From positions 1 through 61,818 of the forward strand of contig JACCRE010000211.1 of the NCBI GenBank assembly GCA_013813775.1: a DNA stretch of 61,818 nt, in the 5' to 3' direction. Each line of letters opens with the position of its first letter. Positions within the stretch are counted from its first letter, which is position 1. The notes under the pieces are model-generated. The model was not told the DNA's origin and searched no databases. It worked only from the letters and a program-made list of their open reading frames with translations. Source of the DNA: Planctomycetaceae bacterium (GTDB taxonomy: Bacteria > Planctomycetota > Planctomycetia > Planctomycetales > Planctomycetaceae). Shown here one piece after another: positions 40,118 to 48,900 of the stretch. The position numbers and the translations under genes were made by a program.

Positions 40118-42889
40118 TTACGAGAAATACGCTGCGATCGCACGGCCGGTGTGTGACGCTGAAATCTTCATAAGCTCGGCCGGCGAGCAGGCCGCGACGA
40201 GGCGCCCGCCTCCGGCACCGCCTTCCGGTCCAAGGTCGATCACCCAGTCCGCCGACGCGATCACGGCAGGCTCGTGCTCGATGACGAGCACCGTGTGGCC
40301 GTCGTCCACGAGTCGTTGAAGGAGATCCACGAGTCGTTCGATGTCGCGAGGATGCAACCCCGTCGTCGGCTCGTCGAGCACGAACAAGGTGGGAGCGGCT
40401 CCGATTTTTCCCGGCAGGCCGAGCTCCGTCGCCAGACGCACGCGTTGGGCTTCTCCGCCGGAAAGCGTAAGTGCCGATTGGCCAAGTTCCACATAGCCGA
40501 GACCGACGCCCGCCAACGTCGCCAGCCGTTCCCGCACTTTGGGAACGGCGTCGAAGAAGGCCACAGCCTCATCGATCCGCATCGCGAGGACGTCAGCCGC
40601 GGTCTTGCCGTGAAACGTGATGGAAAGCGTCTGCCGATTGAAGCGACGCCCCTCGCACGTCGGACACGTCACGAAAACGTCCGGCAGGAACTTCATCTCG
40701 ATCTTCTGAGTCCCCTGCCCCTTGCAATCGGGACACCGGCCGTCGGAGGAGGCGTAGCTGAAGCGACTTGCCTTGAAGCCCCGCAGTCGCGACTCTTTCG
40801 TTGTTGCGAAGACCTTGCGTATTTCATCCCACACCCCCGAATACGTCGCCGGCGTCGAACGACTGGTGCGACCGAGAGGTGATTGATCGACGGGAACGAG
40901 ACGTTGTAAGGAATCAGGAGTCAGGAGACAGGAGTCAGGAGACAGGAGAAGAGTTTCGTCCCCTTGATCCCTAGCCCCCGACCCCTGGTCCCTGGCCCCC
41001 AACGCTTGTTTCACCGCCGGCACAATCACGTCCATCACGAGCGTGCTCTTGCCGCTGCCGCTCACTCCCGTCACTGCGACGAACCTGCCGAGCGGAATGC
41101 TCACATCGATGTTGGCGAGATTGTGACGCCGAATGTTGGATAACCGTAGGCACGGCGTTTCCTGCGTCACGGGCCGAGGTCTCGCAGTCCTTGTCGGTGA
41201 TGCGCTTTCCGAGCCGCGACCGTCAGGAAGCGGTTTATTCTCACGCCTCGATCCCATTCGCTCCCTGACGGTCGCGGCTCGGAGATACGGCCCCGTCGGC
41301 GACTCGGGGTTGGCCGCGATCTCAGCCGGAGTGCCCGCGGCGACGACCAGACCGCCGTCGGCACCCGCGCCGGGACCGAGATCGATGACATGATCGGCGG
41401 CGGCGATGACGGCCAGGTCGTGCTCAACGATCAGCACACTGTTGCCGGCGTCGCGCAGGTCTCGCAGCGTGTCGATCAATCGGCCGATGTCTCGCGGGTG
41501 CAACCCGATCGTCGGTTCGTCGAGCACGTATCCGACGCCGATGAGACCCGCGCCAAGACATCCCGACAGCCGGGCGCGTTGGTACTCGCCTCCCGAAAGA
41601 GTTTTCGTCGGCCGGTCGAGTGTCAGATAGCCAAGTCCGACGCGCTCGAGATACCGCAGCCGGTTGACGGCCTCCGGCAGGGCTTTGGCCGTGGCAAGTC
41701 GAGCTTCAACCGTCAGGTCGAGCGAAGCATTCTCATCACGCACTTTTTCGATGAGACGCGAACACCACGTCAGCGAATCGGTCACCGCCATCGCCGTGAG
41801 TTCCGGCAGACGCACGCCGTCGAGCGTGACGCCGCGGCTGAAGGCATTGAGACGTTCCCCGTTGCAGATCGGGCATGGAGGGAGGAGGTGAGGGTGAGAG
41901 GGGGCGAGGGGGAGCATCTCTGCTGCGAGGTCGTTCTTTCTGTCCCCCCGTCTCCCCCTCCCTCGCCGCAAGTCCTCCGGCACGACCGCGCCCAGCCCTT
42001 CACACGCCGGGCACGCGCCATACGGGCTGTTGAAACTGAAGGAACGCGGCTCCAGCGGTGCGAAGCTCTCACCGCTGTCGGGGCAGACGAACTTCTCGCT
42101 GAACGGCCGATCGACCCAAGCGTCGCCTTCGGCCCGGCTGACGACGCACAGCCCGTCGCCGAGCTTCAAAGCCAGCTCCACCGATTCGCGGAGACGTGGT
42201 CGGATGCCTTCCTTGACGACGAGGCGATCGACGACGGCCTCGATGGTATGCACTTTCGTCTTAGCAAGCTTCGGCGGTTCCGCCGTGTCGACGATTTCGC
42301 CGTCGACCCTGGCCCGGACGAAGCCGTCTTTCGCGATCTTCTCGAAGACCGACTGATGGGCGCCTTTCCGCCCTCTCACGAGCGGCGCGAGCACCATGAT
42401 CTTCGCCCGGTCGCCGAATCTGAGCACCGCCTCGGCGACCTGATCGGCGCTTTGCCGCTCGACGCGAGATCCGGTGGCGGGACTGTGGGCGACGCCCGCG
42501 CGGGCGTAGATGAGACGCAGAAAATCGTAGATCTCGGTGGTCGTCGCGAGCGTGCTCCTCGGTCGCACGCTGCCGACCTGCTGGCTCACGCTGACGGTCG
42601 GCGGCAATCCTTCCACGCGATCGACGTCGGGCCGCTCGATCCGCTCGACGAATGCCCGCGAATACGTCGAGACGCTTTCGAGATACCGCCGCTGGCCTTC
42701 GGCGTAAATCGTGTCGTAAGCGAGCGAACTTTTGCCGCTGCCGCTCACCCCCGTGAACACGACGAGTTGGTCTCGCGGGATCTCGATCGTGATGTTCTTC
42801 AGGTTATGAGTCCGCGCCCCGGTGACGCGTATGACGCCGCCCGTGCGGCGTTCCGAAGCATGAGGACGGCTTTTCGTGGTGACGCTCAT
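40118..42889 (-). CDS. uvrA: Excinuclease ABC subunit UvrA with three in-frame insertions
   Basis: The damage-recognition ATPase of nucleotide excision repair, about 923 residues. Two ABC modules are complete: Walker A GVSGSGKSSLAYDT and GVSGSGKSTLVMDV, signatures TLSGGEYQRARL and TLSGGEAQRVRLA, Walker B YVLDEPTIGLHPRD and FVLDEPTTGLHPRD. The second zinc finger is intact (CPDCKGQG...CPTCEGRR); the first reads CPDSGESF, with Ser where the second Cys is usual. Insertions lie at about residues 302-338, 533-563 and 629-659 and match interspersed repeats. ATG 42889 gives the standard start. It is divergent from a CBM9-like gene. Confidence 0.95.
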   Translation of the reverse strand: MSVTTKSRPHASERRTGGVIRVTGARTHNLKNITIEIPRDQLVVFTGVSGSGKSSLAYDTIYAEGQRRYLESVSTYSRAFVERIERPDVDRVEGLPPTVSVSQQVGSVRPRSTLATTTEIYDFLRLIYARAGVAHSPATGSRVERQSADQVAEAVLRFGDRAKIMVLAPLVRGRKGAHQSVFEKIAKDGFVRARVDGEIVDTAEPPKLAKTKVHTIEAVVDRLVVKEGIRPRLRESVELALKLGDGLCVVSRAEGDAWVDRPFSEKFVCPDSGESFAPLEPRSFSFNSPYGACPACEGLGAVVPEDLRRGRGRRGDRKNDLAAEMLPLAPSHPHLLPPCPICNGERLNAFSRGVTLDGVRLPELTAMAVTDSLTWCSRLIEKVRDENASLDLTVEARLATAKALPEAVNRLRYLERVGLGYLTLDRPTKTLSGGEYQRARLSGCLGAGLIGVGYVLDEPTIGLHPRDIGRLIDTLRDLRDAGNSVLIVEHDLAVIAAADHVIDLGPGAGADGGLVVAAGTPAEIAANPESPTGPYLRAATVRERMGSRRENKPLPDGRGSESASPTRTARPRPVTQETPCLRLSNIRRHNLANIDVSIPLGRFVAVTGVSGSGKSTLVMDVIVPAVKQALGARDQGSGARDQGDETLLLSPDSCLLTPDSLQRLVPVDQSPLGRTSRSTPATYSGVWDEIRKVFATTKESRLRGFKASRFSYASSDGRCPDCKGQGTQKIEMKFLPDVFVTCPTCEGRRFNRQTLSITFHGKTAADVLAMRIDEAVAFFDAVPKVRERLATLAGVGLGYVELGQSALTLSGGEAQRVRLATELGLPGKIGAAPTLFVLDEPTTGLHPRDIERLVDLLQRLVDDGHTVLVIEHEPAVIASADWVIDLGPEGGAGGGRLVAACSPAELMKISASHTGRAIAAYFS
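40911..41002. repeat. Tandem/inverted aggagtca-type repeat inside uvrA
   Basis: A run of ggagtcaggagacaggag units (40918-40950) is followed by cccc-rich cctagcccccgacccctggt units. It is translated in frame on the minus strand as GARDQGSGARDQGDETLLLS and LTPDS repeats. It resembles the gagtc tandem at 2334-2365 in ileS. Confidence 0.75.
41211..41280. repeat. gagccgcgaccgtcaggaagc palindrome inside uvrA
   Basis: Arms at 41211-41231 and 41260-41280 (21 bp, one mismatch) enclose 28 bases. The element is translated in the linker between the two ABC modules as NKPLPDGRGSES. It is the same family as the intergenic palindrome at 26670-26731. Confidence 0.85.
41876..41985. repeat. Purine/pyrimidine-skewed insertion inside uvrA
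   Basis: It consists of a ggagggaggaggtgagggtg run and, after about 40 bases, a ccccccgtctccccctccct run that is roughly its complement. It is translated as RRGRGRRGDRKNDLAAEMLP and following residues before the CPICNGERLN segment. On the minus strand ggggagacggggggac matches the G-rich tract in fabI near 36555. Confidence 0.65.
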
Positions 42890-42953
42890 GGGCGTATGAT
42901 AGGCGGCTTCACAATCGCTGACGAAGGCCGCCGGAAGGAACGATTTCGCATCC

Positions 42954-43607
42954 ATGGACCTCCTGCCCCACGCCTTTCTCTTTCGCTTTGCGGTGCCGGT
43001 GCCTTACGCCGCCGGACTGCCGAAGCGGGGCCGCTGGCTCTTCGGAGACGATGTCGCGTCCTTGCCGTTGTTTTCAGCAATGGACGAAGCGACTCTCGAC
43101 GTCGTCGTGAAGGCCGCCTGGAATGAAAACGGCTTCGGAGTCGCCGCCGAAGTGACCGGCAAATCGATGCCGTCCTACGCGCAACCCGACGACCCGGCAG
43201 CGGGCGACGGCCTGCACGTCTGGATCGATACGCGGAACACCCAGGGAGCGCATCGGGCGGGGAAGTTCTGCCATCGCTTCGCGGTGCTGCCCGCCATCGG
43301 CCGCGGCAAATCGGCGACGCCCGGCGTGAGAGCCGTCGAGATTCCGCGGGCACGCGACGCGACGCCGACGTCAGACCTGGAACTCGTTCGACTCGCTTCC
43401 GAAGTGACGAAAGGCGGTTATCGTATCGAAGCCTGGTTTCCGCGCGAGACCCTGCACGGCTTCGATCCGGAAAGCTCGCCGAAGCTTGGTTTTCATGCCG
43501 TCGTGAAGGATTCTGAACTCGGCGACCGTTCGTTGACGGTCGGTGACGCCTTCCCCACCGACCACGATCCCAGCATGTGGACGACGTTGGAGTTGATTCG
43601 CCCATGA
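42954..43607 (+). CDS. CBM9/DOMON-like carbohydrate-binding protein, putative
   Basis: A 217-residue beta-sandwich protein with no obvious signal peptide. LDVVVKAAWNENGFGVAAEV, DGLHVWIDTRNTQGAHRAGK and GYRIEAWFPRETLHGFDPES follow the pattern of the CBM9-like domain. The C-terminus PTDHDPSMWTTLELIRP also resembles family ends. The ligand is unknown. The start ATG 42954 leaves 64 bases to the divergent uvrA start. The next gene, a DegP-like PDZ protein, follows 74 bases later. Confidence 0.7.
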   Translation: MDLLPHAFLFRFAVPVPYAAGLPKRGRWLFGDDVASLPLFSAMDEATLDVVVKAAWNENGFGVAAEVTGKSMPSYAQPDDPAAGDGLHVWIDTRNTQGAHRAGKFCHRFAVLPAIGRGKSATPGVRAVEIPRARDATPTSDLELVRLASEVTKGGYRIEAWFPRETLHGFDPESSPKLGFHAVVKDSELGDRSLTVGDAFPTDHDPSMWTTLELIRP

Positions 43608-43681
43608 CGTGCGCTCCGCCGCTATCCACCGCTTGCGTTTTCGCCGACCGTTCCGCACGGCACGACGATTCAGGAATCCTG

Positions 43682-44755
43682 ATGGCGCTTCGACTTCTCA
43701 TCTCTCTGGCGATCGTGGTCACACTCGCGAGGAGCGGCTTCGCGCAGGCTTCGTTGGCGAAATTGGAAGAAGAAGCCTTCAAGACCGCCGCCGCCGAGGT
43801 CGCTCCGTCGCTGGTGCAAATCCAGACCTTCGGCGGTCTCGATCGCGTCGGTGAGACGCTCACGGGCAGCGGTCCCACGACCGGTGTGGCGGTCTCCGCC
43901 GACGGGTATGTCATCACCAGCGCGTTCGCATTTGCGGCGAAGCCCGCAGCGGCAGTCGTGAAGCTGCCCGACGGCCGGCAGCTCGACGCGAAGATCGTCG
44001 CGACCGATTACAGCCGCATGCTCACGCTGCTCAAGATCGACGCCGAAGGCTTGCCCGTTCCGGAAACCGCACCAAGCGACGAGGCGAAGATCGGTCAATG
44101 GACGCTGGCGGTCGGCAAAGCGTTCGACGCGGTCGTTCCAAACACTTCAGCGGGCGTGCTGAGCGCCAGGGACCGCATCTGGGGAAAGGCGCTTCAGACC
44201 GACGCCAAGACGTCTCCGTACAACTACGGCGGCTTGCTGGTCGACATCCGAGGCCGCGCGATGGGCGTCATCGTGCCCTTGTCGATGACCAGCGACGAGG
44301 TCATGGCGGGGGCCGACTGGTACGACTCGGGCATCGGCTTCGCCGTGCCTTTCGACCAGGTCGTTGCATCGTTCGAGCGTCTCAAGGAAGGCGGGGACCA
44401 GCATCGAGGCACGCTGGGCCTCGTCACGACTGAACCCGGTTCCATGTTCGCGAAGCCGGTGATCGGAACCGTTCGCGAAGACTCTCCGGCGGCCGAGGCG
44501 GGCGTGAAAGTCGGCGACGTGATCATCGCTGTGGACGGCCGAAAAGTGTCGCGCCAAGCTGAGGTCTTGCAGGCTTTGGGGCCAAAATACGCTGGCGACT
44601 CGGTCGAGCTGACACTCGATCGAAACGGCGAAGAGGTCGCGCTCGCGATCGTTCTGGAAAAGCCGGTCAAGACTTCCATCTTGCCCGAACAACTCCCGAC
44701 ACCGCAGCCCGGCGAAGACGGCTCCGATCCGCAACGCGAGCCGAACGGAGCGTGA
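43682..44755 (+). CDS. DegP/HtrA-like PDZ protein lacking the catalytic triad
   Basis: A 357-residue secreted protein (signal peptide LLISLAIVVTLARSGFAQAS from ATG 43682). The fold follows the S1C trypsin-like domain plus one PDZ domain (VIGTVREDSPAAEAGVKVGD), but the catalytic positions are changed. The TNNHV segment is TSAFAF (no His), SDIAL is SRMLTL (no Asp), and GNSGG is YNYGG (no Ser). It is therefore probably a binding or chaperone pseudo-protease rather than an enzyme. It is convergent with a GT2 gene, with 6 bases between stops. Confidence 0.85.
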   Translation: MALRLLISLAIVVTLARSGFAQASLAKLEEEAFKTAAAEVAPSLVQIQTFGGLDRVGETLTGSGPTTGVAVSADGYVITSAFAFAAKPAAAVVKLPDGRQLDAKIVATDYSRMLTLLKIDAEGLPVPETAPSDEAKIGQWTLAVGKAFDAVVPNTSAGVLSARDRIWGKALQTDAKTSPYNYGGLLVDIRGRAMGVIVPLSMTSDEVMAGADWYDSGIGFAVPFDQVVASFERLKEGGDQHRGTLGLVTTEPGSMFAKPVIGTVREDSPAAEAGVKVGDVIIAVDGRKVSRQAEVLQALGPKYAGDSVELTLDRNGEEVALAIVLEKPVKTSILPEQLPTPQPGEDGSDPQREPNGA

Positions 44756-44761
44756 GAAGCT

Positions 44762-45733
44762 TCACGCCGCGCGGTCGAGAGCATCGGGTGCGCCGCCGAA
44801 GCCGCAGGTCTCGCGGACGACGTACAAAGGGCGCCCCTGCACCTGCCGATAGATGCGGCTGACGTACTCGCCCAGCAAGCCGACGGCGACAAGCTGCACG
44901 CCGCCCAGCACAAGCACCGCGAGCAAGACGACGGCGCCGAGCGAAAGCCCCCGCCCCATGATCGCGAGGGCCGAGATGACCAATAAGGCGGCGGCGGCGC
45001 AGCCCAGCGTCGCCAGCCCAGTGAAGCTCGCCAGACGCGGCGGCAACGGCGAGAACGACACGATGGCGTCGATCGCCAGCCGCAGCATGCGACGGAACGG
45101 GTATTTCGAGATGCCGGCGAAGCGAGCCTCTCGTCGGTAGGGCACGGCGGCCTGACGGAAGCCGACCCAGCTCACCATCCCGCGCACGAACCGGTCCTGC
45201 TCGGGCATCCGACGAATCGCCTCGACGACCTGCCGGTCCATCAGCCGAAAATCGCCGGTGTCGGGCGGGATATCGACCGACGTCACCGACCGCAGCAACC
45301 GATAGAACGCGCTGGCGGTGGCTCGCTTGAAGGCGGTCTCGCCGTCGCGTTCAGTCCGCTGGCCGTAGGCGACCTCATAGCCTTCGCGCCAGCGCTTCAG
45401 AAATTCTCCGATGAGTTCGGGAGGATCCTGCAGGTCGGAATCGATCAGCACGATCGCATCGCCCGCCGCGTGATCCATACCGGCCGTGACCGCGATCTGG
45501 TGGCCGAAGTTCCGCGAGAAGCGGACGACCCGCACATGATCGTCGTCCGACTGAAGCGACCGCAGGATCGTCGCGGTGTCGTCGTGACTGCCGTCATCGA
45601 CGTACACGATCTCGTAGTCGATCGAGAGGGCGTCCAGCGACGCCGAAAGACGCCGATGCGTCTCGCGCAGCACCTCTTGCTCATTGAAGCAGGGCACGAC
45701 GACCGAAAGCAAAGCGTCGAACGGACGTGGCAT
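44762..45733 (-). CDS. Membrane glycosyltransferase family 2 (dolichol-phosphate mannosyltransferase-like)
   Basis: A 323-residue protein. The GT2 catalytic domain (residues 1-230) has LLSVVVPCFNEQEVL, IVYVDDGSHDDT, the metal-binding IVLIDSDLQDPPELI and RTERDGETAFKRAT. Two transmembrane helices follow (SFTGLATLGCAAAALLVISA and AVVLLAVLVLGGVQLVAVGL), as in GtrB/DPM1-type enzymes that load sugars onto polyprenyl phosphate at the inner membrane. ATG 45733 is a clean start. The donor sugar is unknown. Confidence 0.92.
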   Translation of the reverse strand: MPRPFDALLSVVVPCFNEQEVLRETHRRLSASLDALSIDYEIVYVDDGSHDDTATILRSLQSDDDHVRVVRFSRNFGHQIAVTAGMDHAAGDAIVLIDSDLQDPPELIGEFLKRWREGYEVAYGQRTERDGETAFKRATASAFYRLLRSVTSVDIPPDTGDFRLMDRQVVEAIRRMPEQDRFVRGMVSWVGFRQAAVPYRREARFAGISKYPFRRMLRLAIDAIVSFSPLPPRLASFTGLATLGCAAAALLVISALAIMGRGLSLGAVVLLAVLVLGGVQLVAVGLLGEYVSRIYRQVQGRPLYVVRETCGFGGAPDALDRAA

Positions 45734-45850
45734 GACGAAACCGAGGCCGCGGAAACATGTAGCGCGCGACGGATTCGTAGCACGGGTCGCCGAAAGCTGT
45801 CAACGGCGCGTCGGCCATCCAGACGAAACAGGCCAACTGCTCCGTCCACG

Positions 45851-45885
45851 AAAAAAAGCTCGCGGGACGCGGCCCCGCGAGCTTT
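45851..45885 (-). terminator. Intrinsic terminator of the giant secreted-protein gene
   Basis: The arms aaagctcgcggg (45855-45866) and cccgcgagcttt (45874-45885) form a perfect 12-bp stem with a 7-base loop. On the minus strand it is followed by seven T (45857-45851). It lies 27 bases after the stop of the 2670-residue gene. Confidence 0.9.
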
Positions 45886-45911
45886 CGAAGTTCTCGTCGT
45901 CACGAACGGCG

Positions 45912-48900
45912 TCACACCGACAGCAGCTCGTTCAGCAGGTCGTTGCTCGCGAACAAGTCGTCGATGCTTTCTTTGGTCGCCCGGCGTACCGAGACTCCCA
46001 GCGTGCCGGTCATCAGCGAGTTCGGGGCGACGGCCGGATTGAGGTCGTCGAACCCGAGCTGGTGAGCCAACTCGTGCGTGATCACGGTGAGCAGATCGAC
46101 CTTGCCCTTCGCCTTGGCGGCGACGGCCCGGTACACGCCGTTCTTGTCGCGGGCGAACTCCTCGTCGAAATCGGGCGTATTATCGACGAACCAGCCTTTG
46201 CCGCCGGCGTTGACGTCGATGACCACGACGCCCGCCCGAGCCACGCCAAGGTACGACCCCGGCAGGTCGGCGATCGCGATCTGGACGTTGGCGAGCAGAG
46301 CCGCCGACGCCCCCGCTGCGACGAGCCGTTTTGCAGCCGCCTGCACAAGCGCGTCCACTTGCGACTGCGTCACCGCCGCTGCCGTCGAGCCGGCGAGCGC
46401 CGATCCTTCGAGCCGCAACGGTTGTCCGACCAGATCGAGCGTTTCGCCGGCCACCCAGCCGCCGGTGTTGAACTGCGGGAACGGGTTCGTCGATGCGACC
46501 ACCTGACCCACGCCGTTGAAGAACCTGACGCCCGGCGTCGAGCTTGCGGCCGGGGCCGCGATGATCTCGGCACGGCCGTCGAAGTTGAGATCGGTGGTTC
46601 CGACGGTCACTCCGCCCGCGAAGCCGGGGAACGCCTGGAAGGCCGAAACCACCGCTGGCGACACGAGCGACACCATATCGAACACGCGGATCGCCGAGCC
46701 CTGCGTCGCCAGTCCGGCAATGATCTCGCCGCGTCCGTCGCCGTTCACGTCGCCCACGGCGACGTTGATTCCGCCCAGGAAGGCGTCGCTGAAGGGATAG
46801 AACGCGCTCACGATGTTTCCGGTGAGCGGTTGCAGCACCCGAATCGCGCTGCCCTGCGACGCCAGCGAGACGATGAGCTCCGCGGCGCCGTCGCCCGTCA
46901 CGTTTCCGACGGCGACGTTCACGCCGCCGGTGAAGGCCGGCGAGAAGGCGTAATAGGCCGCGATGATCGCGCCGTTCGCGCCGTTGAAGACGCGGACCGC
47001 CGAACCGTTCGAGGCGAGGCCGACGAAGATCTCGGCCCGGCCGTCGCCGTTGATGTCTTCGGCGGCGATCGAGTACCCGCCGGTGAAGCCCGACGAGAAC
47101 GGGAAGAACGACGAGATGAGCGAGCCGCTCTTGCCGTCGAACACTCGCACCGGCGCCGCTCCGCGATTCGGAGCCGCGATGATGTCGGCCACCCCGTCGC
47201 CGTTCACGTCGCCCACGGCGACTCGCACCCCGCCGCGGAACGACGGGTCATAGGCGTAGAACGCCGGGAATCGCAGCGTGTTCGGATCGGCGCCGTAGAC
47301 CTTCACCTGCGGCTCGGCACCCGTGCTGGGCGCGACGACGAGGGTCGTCGCGAACGCCGCGTCGATGATGCGTCCGACGCCTTGCGCCTTCGCGATCGTC
47401 GCGTTGGTCGGCATCGAAAGGTTCACGAAGAACGTCTCGATCGACTCGGCGAAGTTGTCCTGGGTGATCTGGACGAAGATCGTCAGCGTGGACTGGCCAG
47501 GCTGGAAGACGAGCGTGCCGTTCCTCGTGAAGAAATCGACGCCGTTCCCCGCCGCGGTGCCGGGTGCCGTCGCGAAGTCGACCGTGACCGACGAACCGCT
47601 GATCGGCTTCGACAAGCTCACCGTGAAGAAGGCGATTCCGTCGCTTTCCAACACGCCGACGTCGTCGATCGTGATGGTCGGCGTGTCGTCATCGATGATG
47701 ACGCCCGTTGACGTCGCCTGCGTGATGTTCCCGTTCACGGCGTTCGTCAAGGAGACGACGAATCGCTCGGTCTGCTCGATGACGCGGTCGCCGATCGTGG
47801 AGATGACGATCGTCTTGGTCGTCTCGCCGGCGGCGAACGTGATCGTTCCCGACTTCGCGACGTAATCGGTGCCCGCGGTCGCGGTCTGATCGCCGGTGGA
47901 GTAGGACACCGTGACCGGAACCGCCGACGCCTGAGACAAGGTGACGGTGAAGACCATCGTCCCCGGCCCGTCGCCTTCGCTCTGCGTGACCGAGTTGACG
48001 ATCGTGACCGTCGGCGTGTCGTCGTCGTTGATCGTGGCCGTGCCGGCCGCCTTGACGATCGTGCCGTTCGTCGCGTTCGAGAGGTTCATCACGAACGTCT
48101 CGAGGCTCTCGGCGATGTTGTCGTCGTTGATCACGATCGTGATCGACTTCGACGTTTCACCCGGCATGAACGTGACGGTCCCCGATTTCGCCGCGTAATC
48201 CTGGCCGGCGGTCGCCGACTGGTTCGCGGTCGTGTACGTCACCGTCACCGGGGAATTGACCGCCTTCGAGAGCGTGATCACGAAGGTCGCGTTGCCGGAG
48301 CCTTCCGTCACGACGGGATCGCTGATCGAGATCGACGGCGTGTCGTCGTTGACGATCGTGCCCGTGGCGACCGGGGCGGGCAGCGTGGCCCCGCCGGTCG
48401 CGTTCGACAGCGTCACGAAGAACGTTTCGTTGGCCTCGACGTCGAGATCGCCGCGAATCGTGATCGTGATCGTCTTCGAGGTTTCGCCCGGCCCGAACGT
48501 GACGGTGCCTGATTTCGCGAAGTAGTCGGCCCCGACGCCGGACCCGGCGGTCGCCGTGCCGTTGCTGGTCGCGTAGTTGACGCTGATCGCCTGGCTGGGG
48601 TCGTCGGTGGCGAGGTTGACCGTGAAGGTCATCGTCTTCGTGCCGGAATCGCCTTCGGCGATCTGGGCGTTGGTGATCGTGATCTGCGGCGTCTGCCGGA
48701 TGCTCACGACGCCGCGGCTGTCGACGAAGTCGCCGGTGCTGATCTGGTAGAGATCGACGTAGAACTGCTCGCCGGGGTCGAACTCGTTGTCGGTCTTGAC
48801 CTGAACGGTGATCGTCCCCGTCCGCTGACCGCCCGCGATGAAGAGCACGCCGGTCGTCGCCGGATCGTAATCGCCTTCGATCGGGTTGCCGTCGTTGTTC

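Noticed and set aside
41390-43126. 578-codon plus-strand frame opposite uvrA
   Set aside because: Antisense shadow; UvrA on the minus strand has all ATPase motifs.
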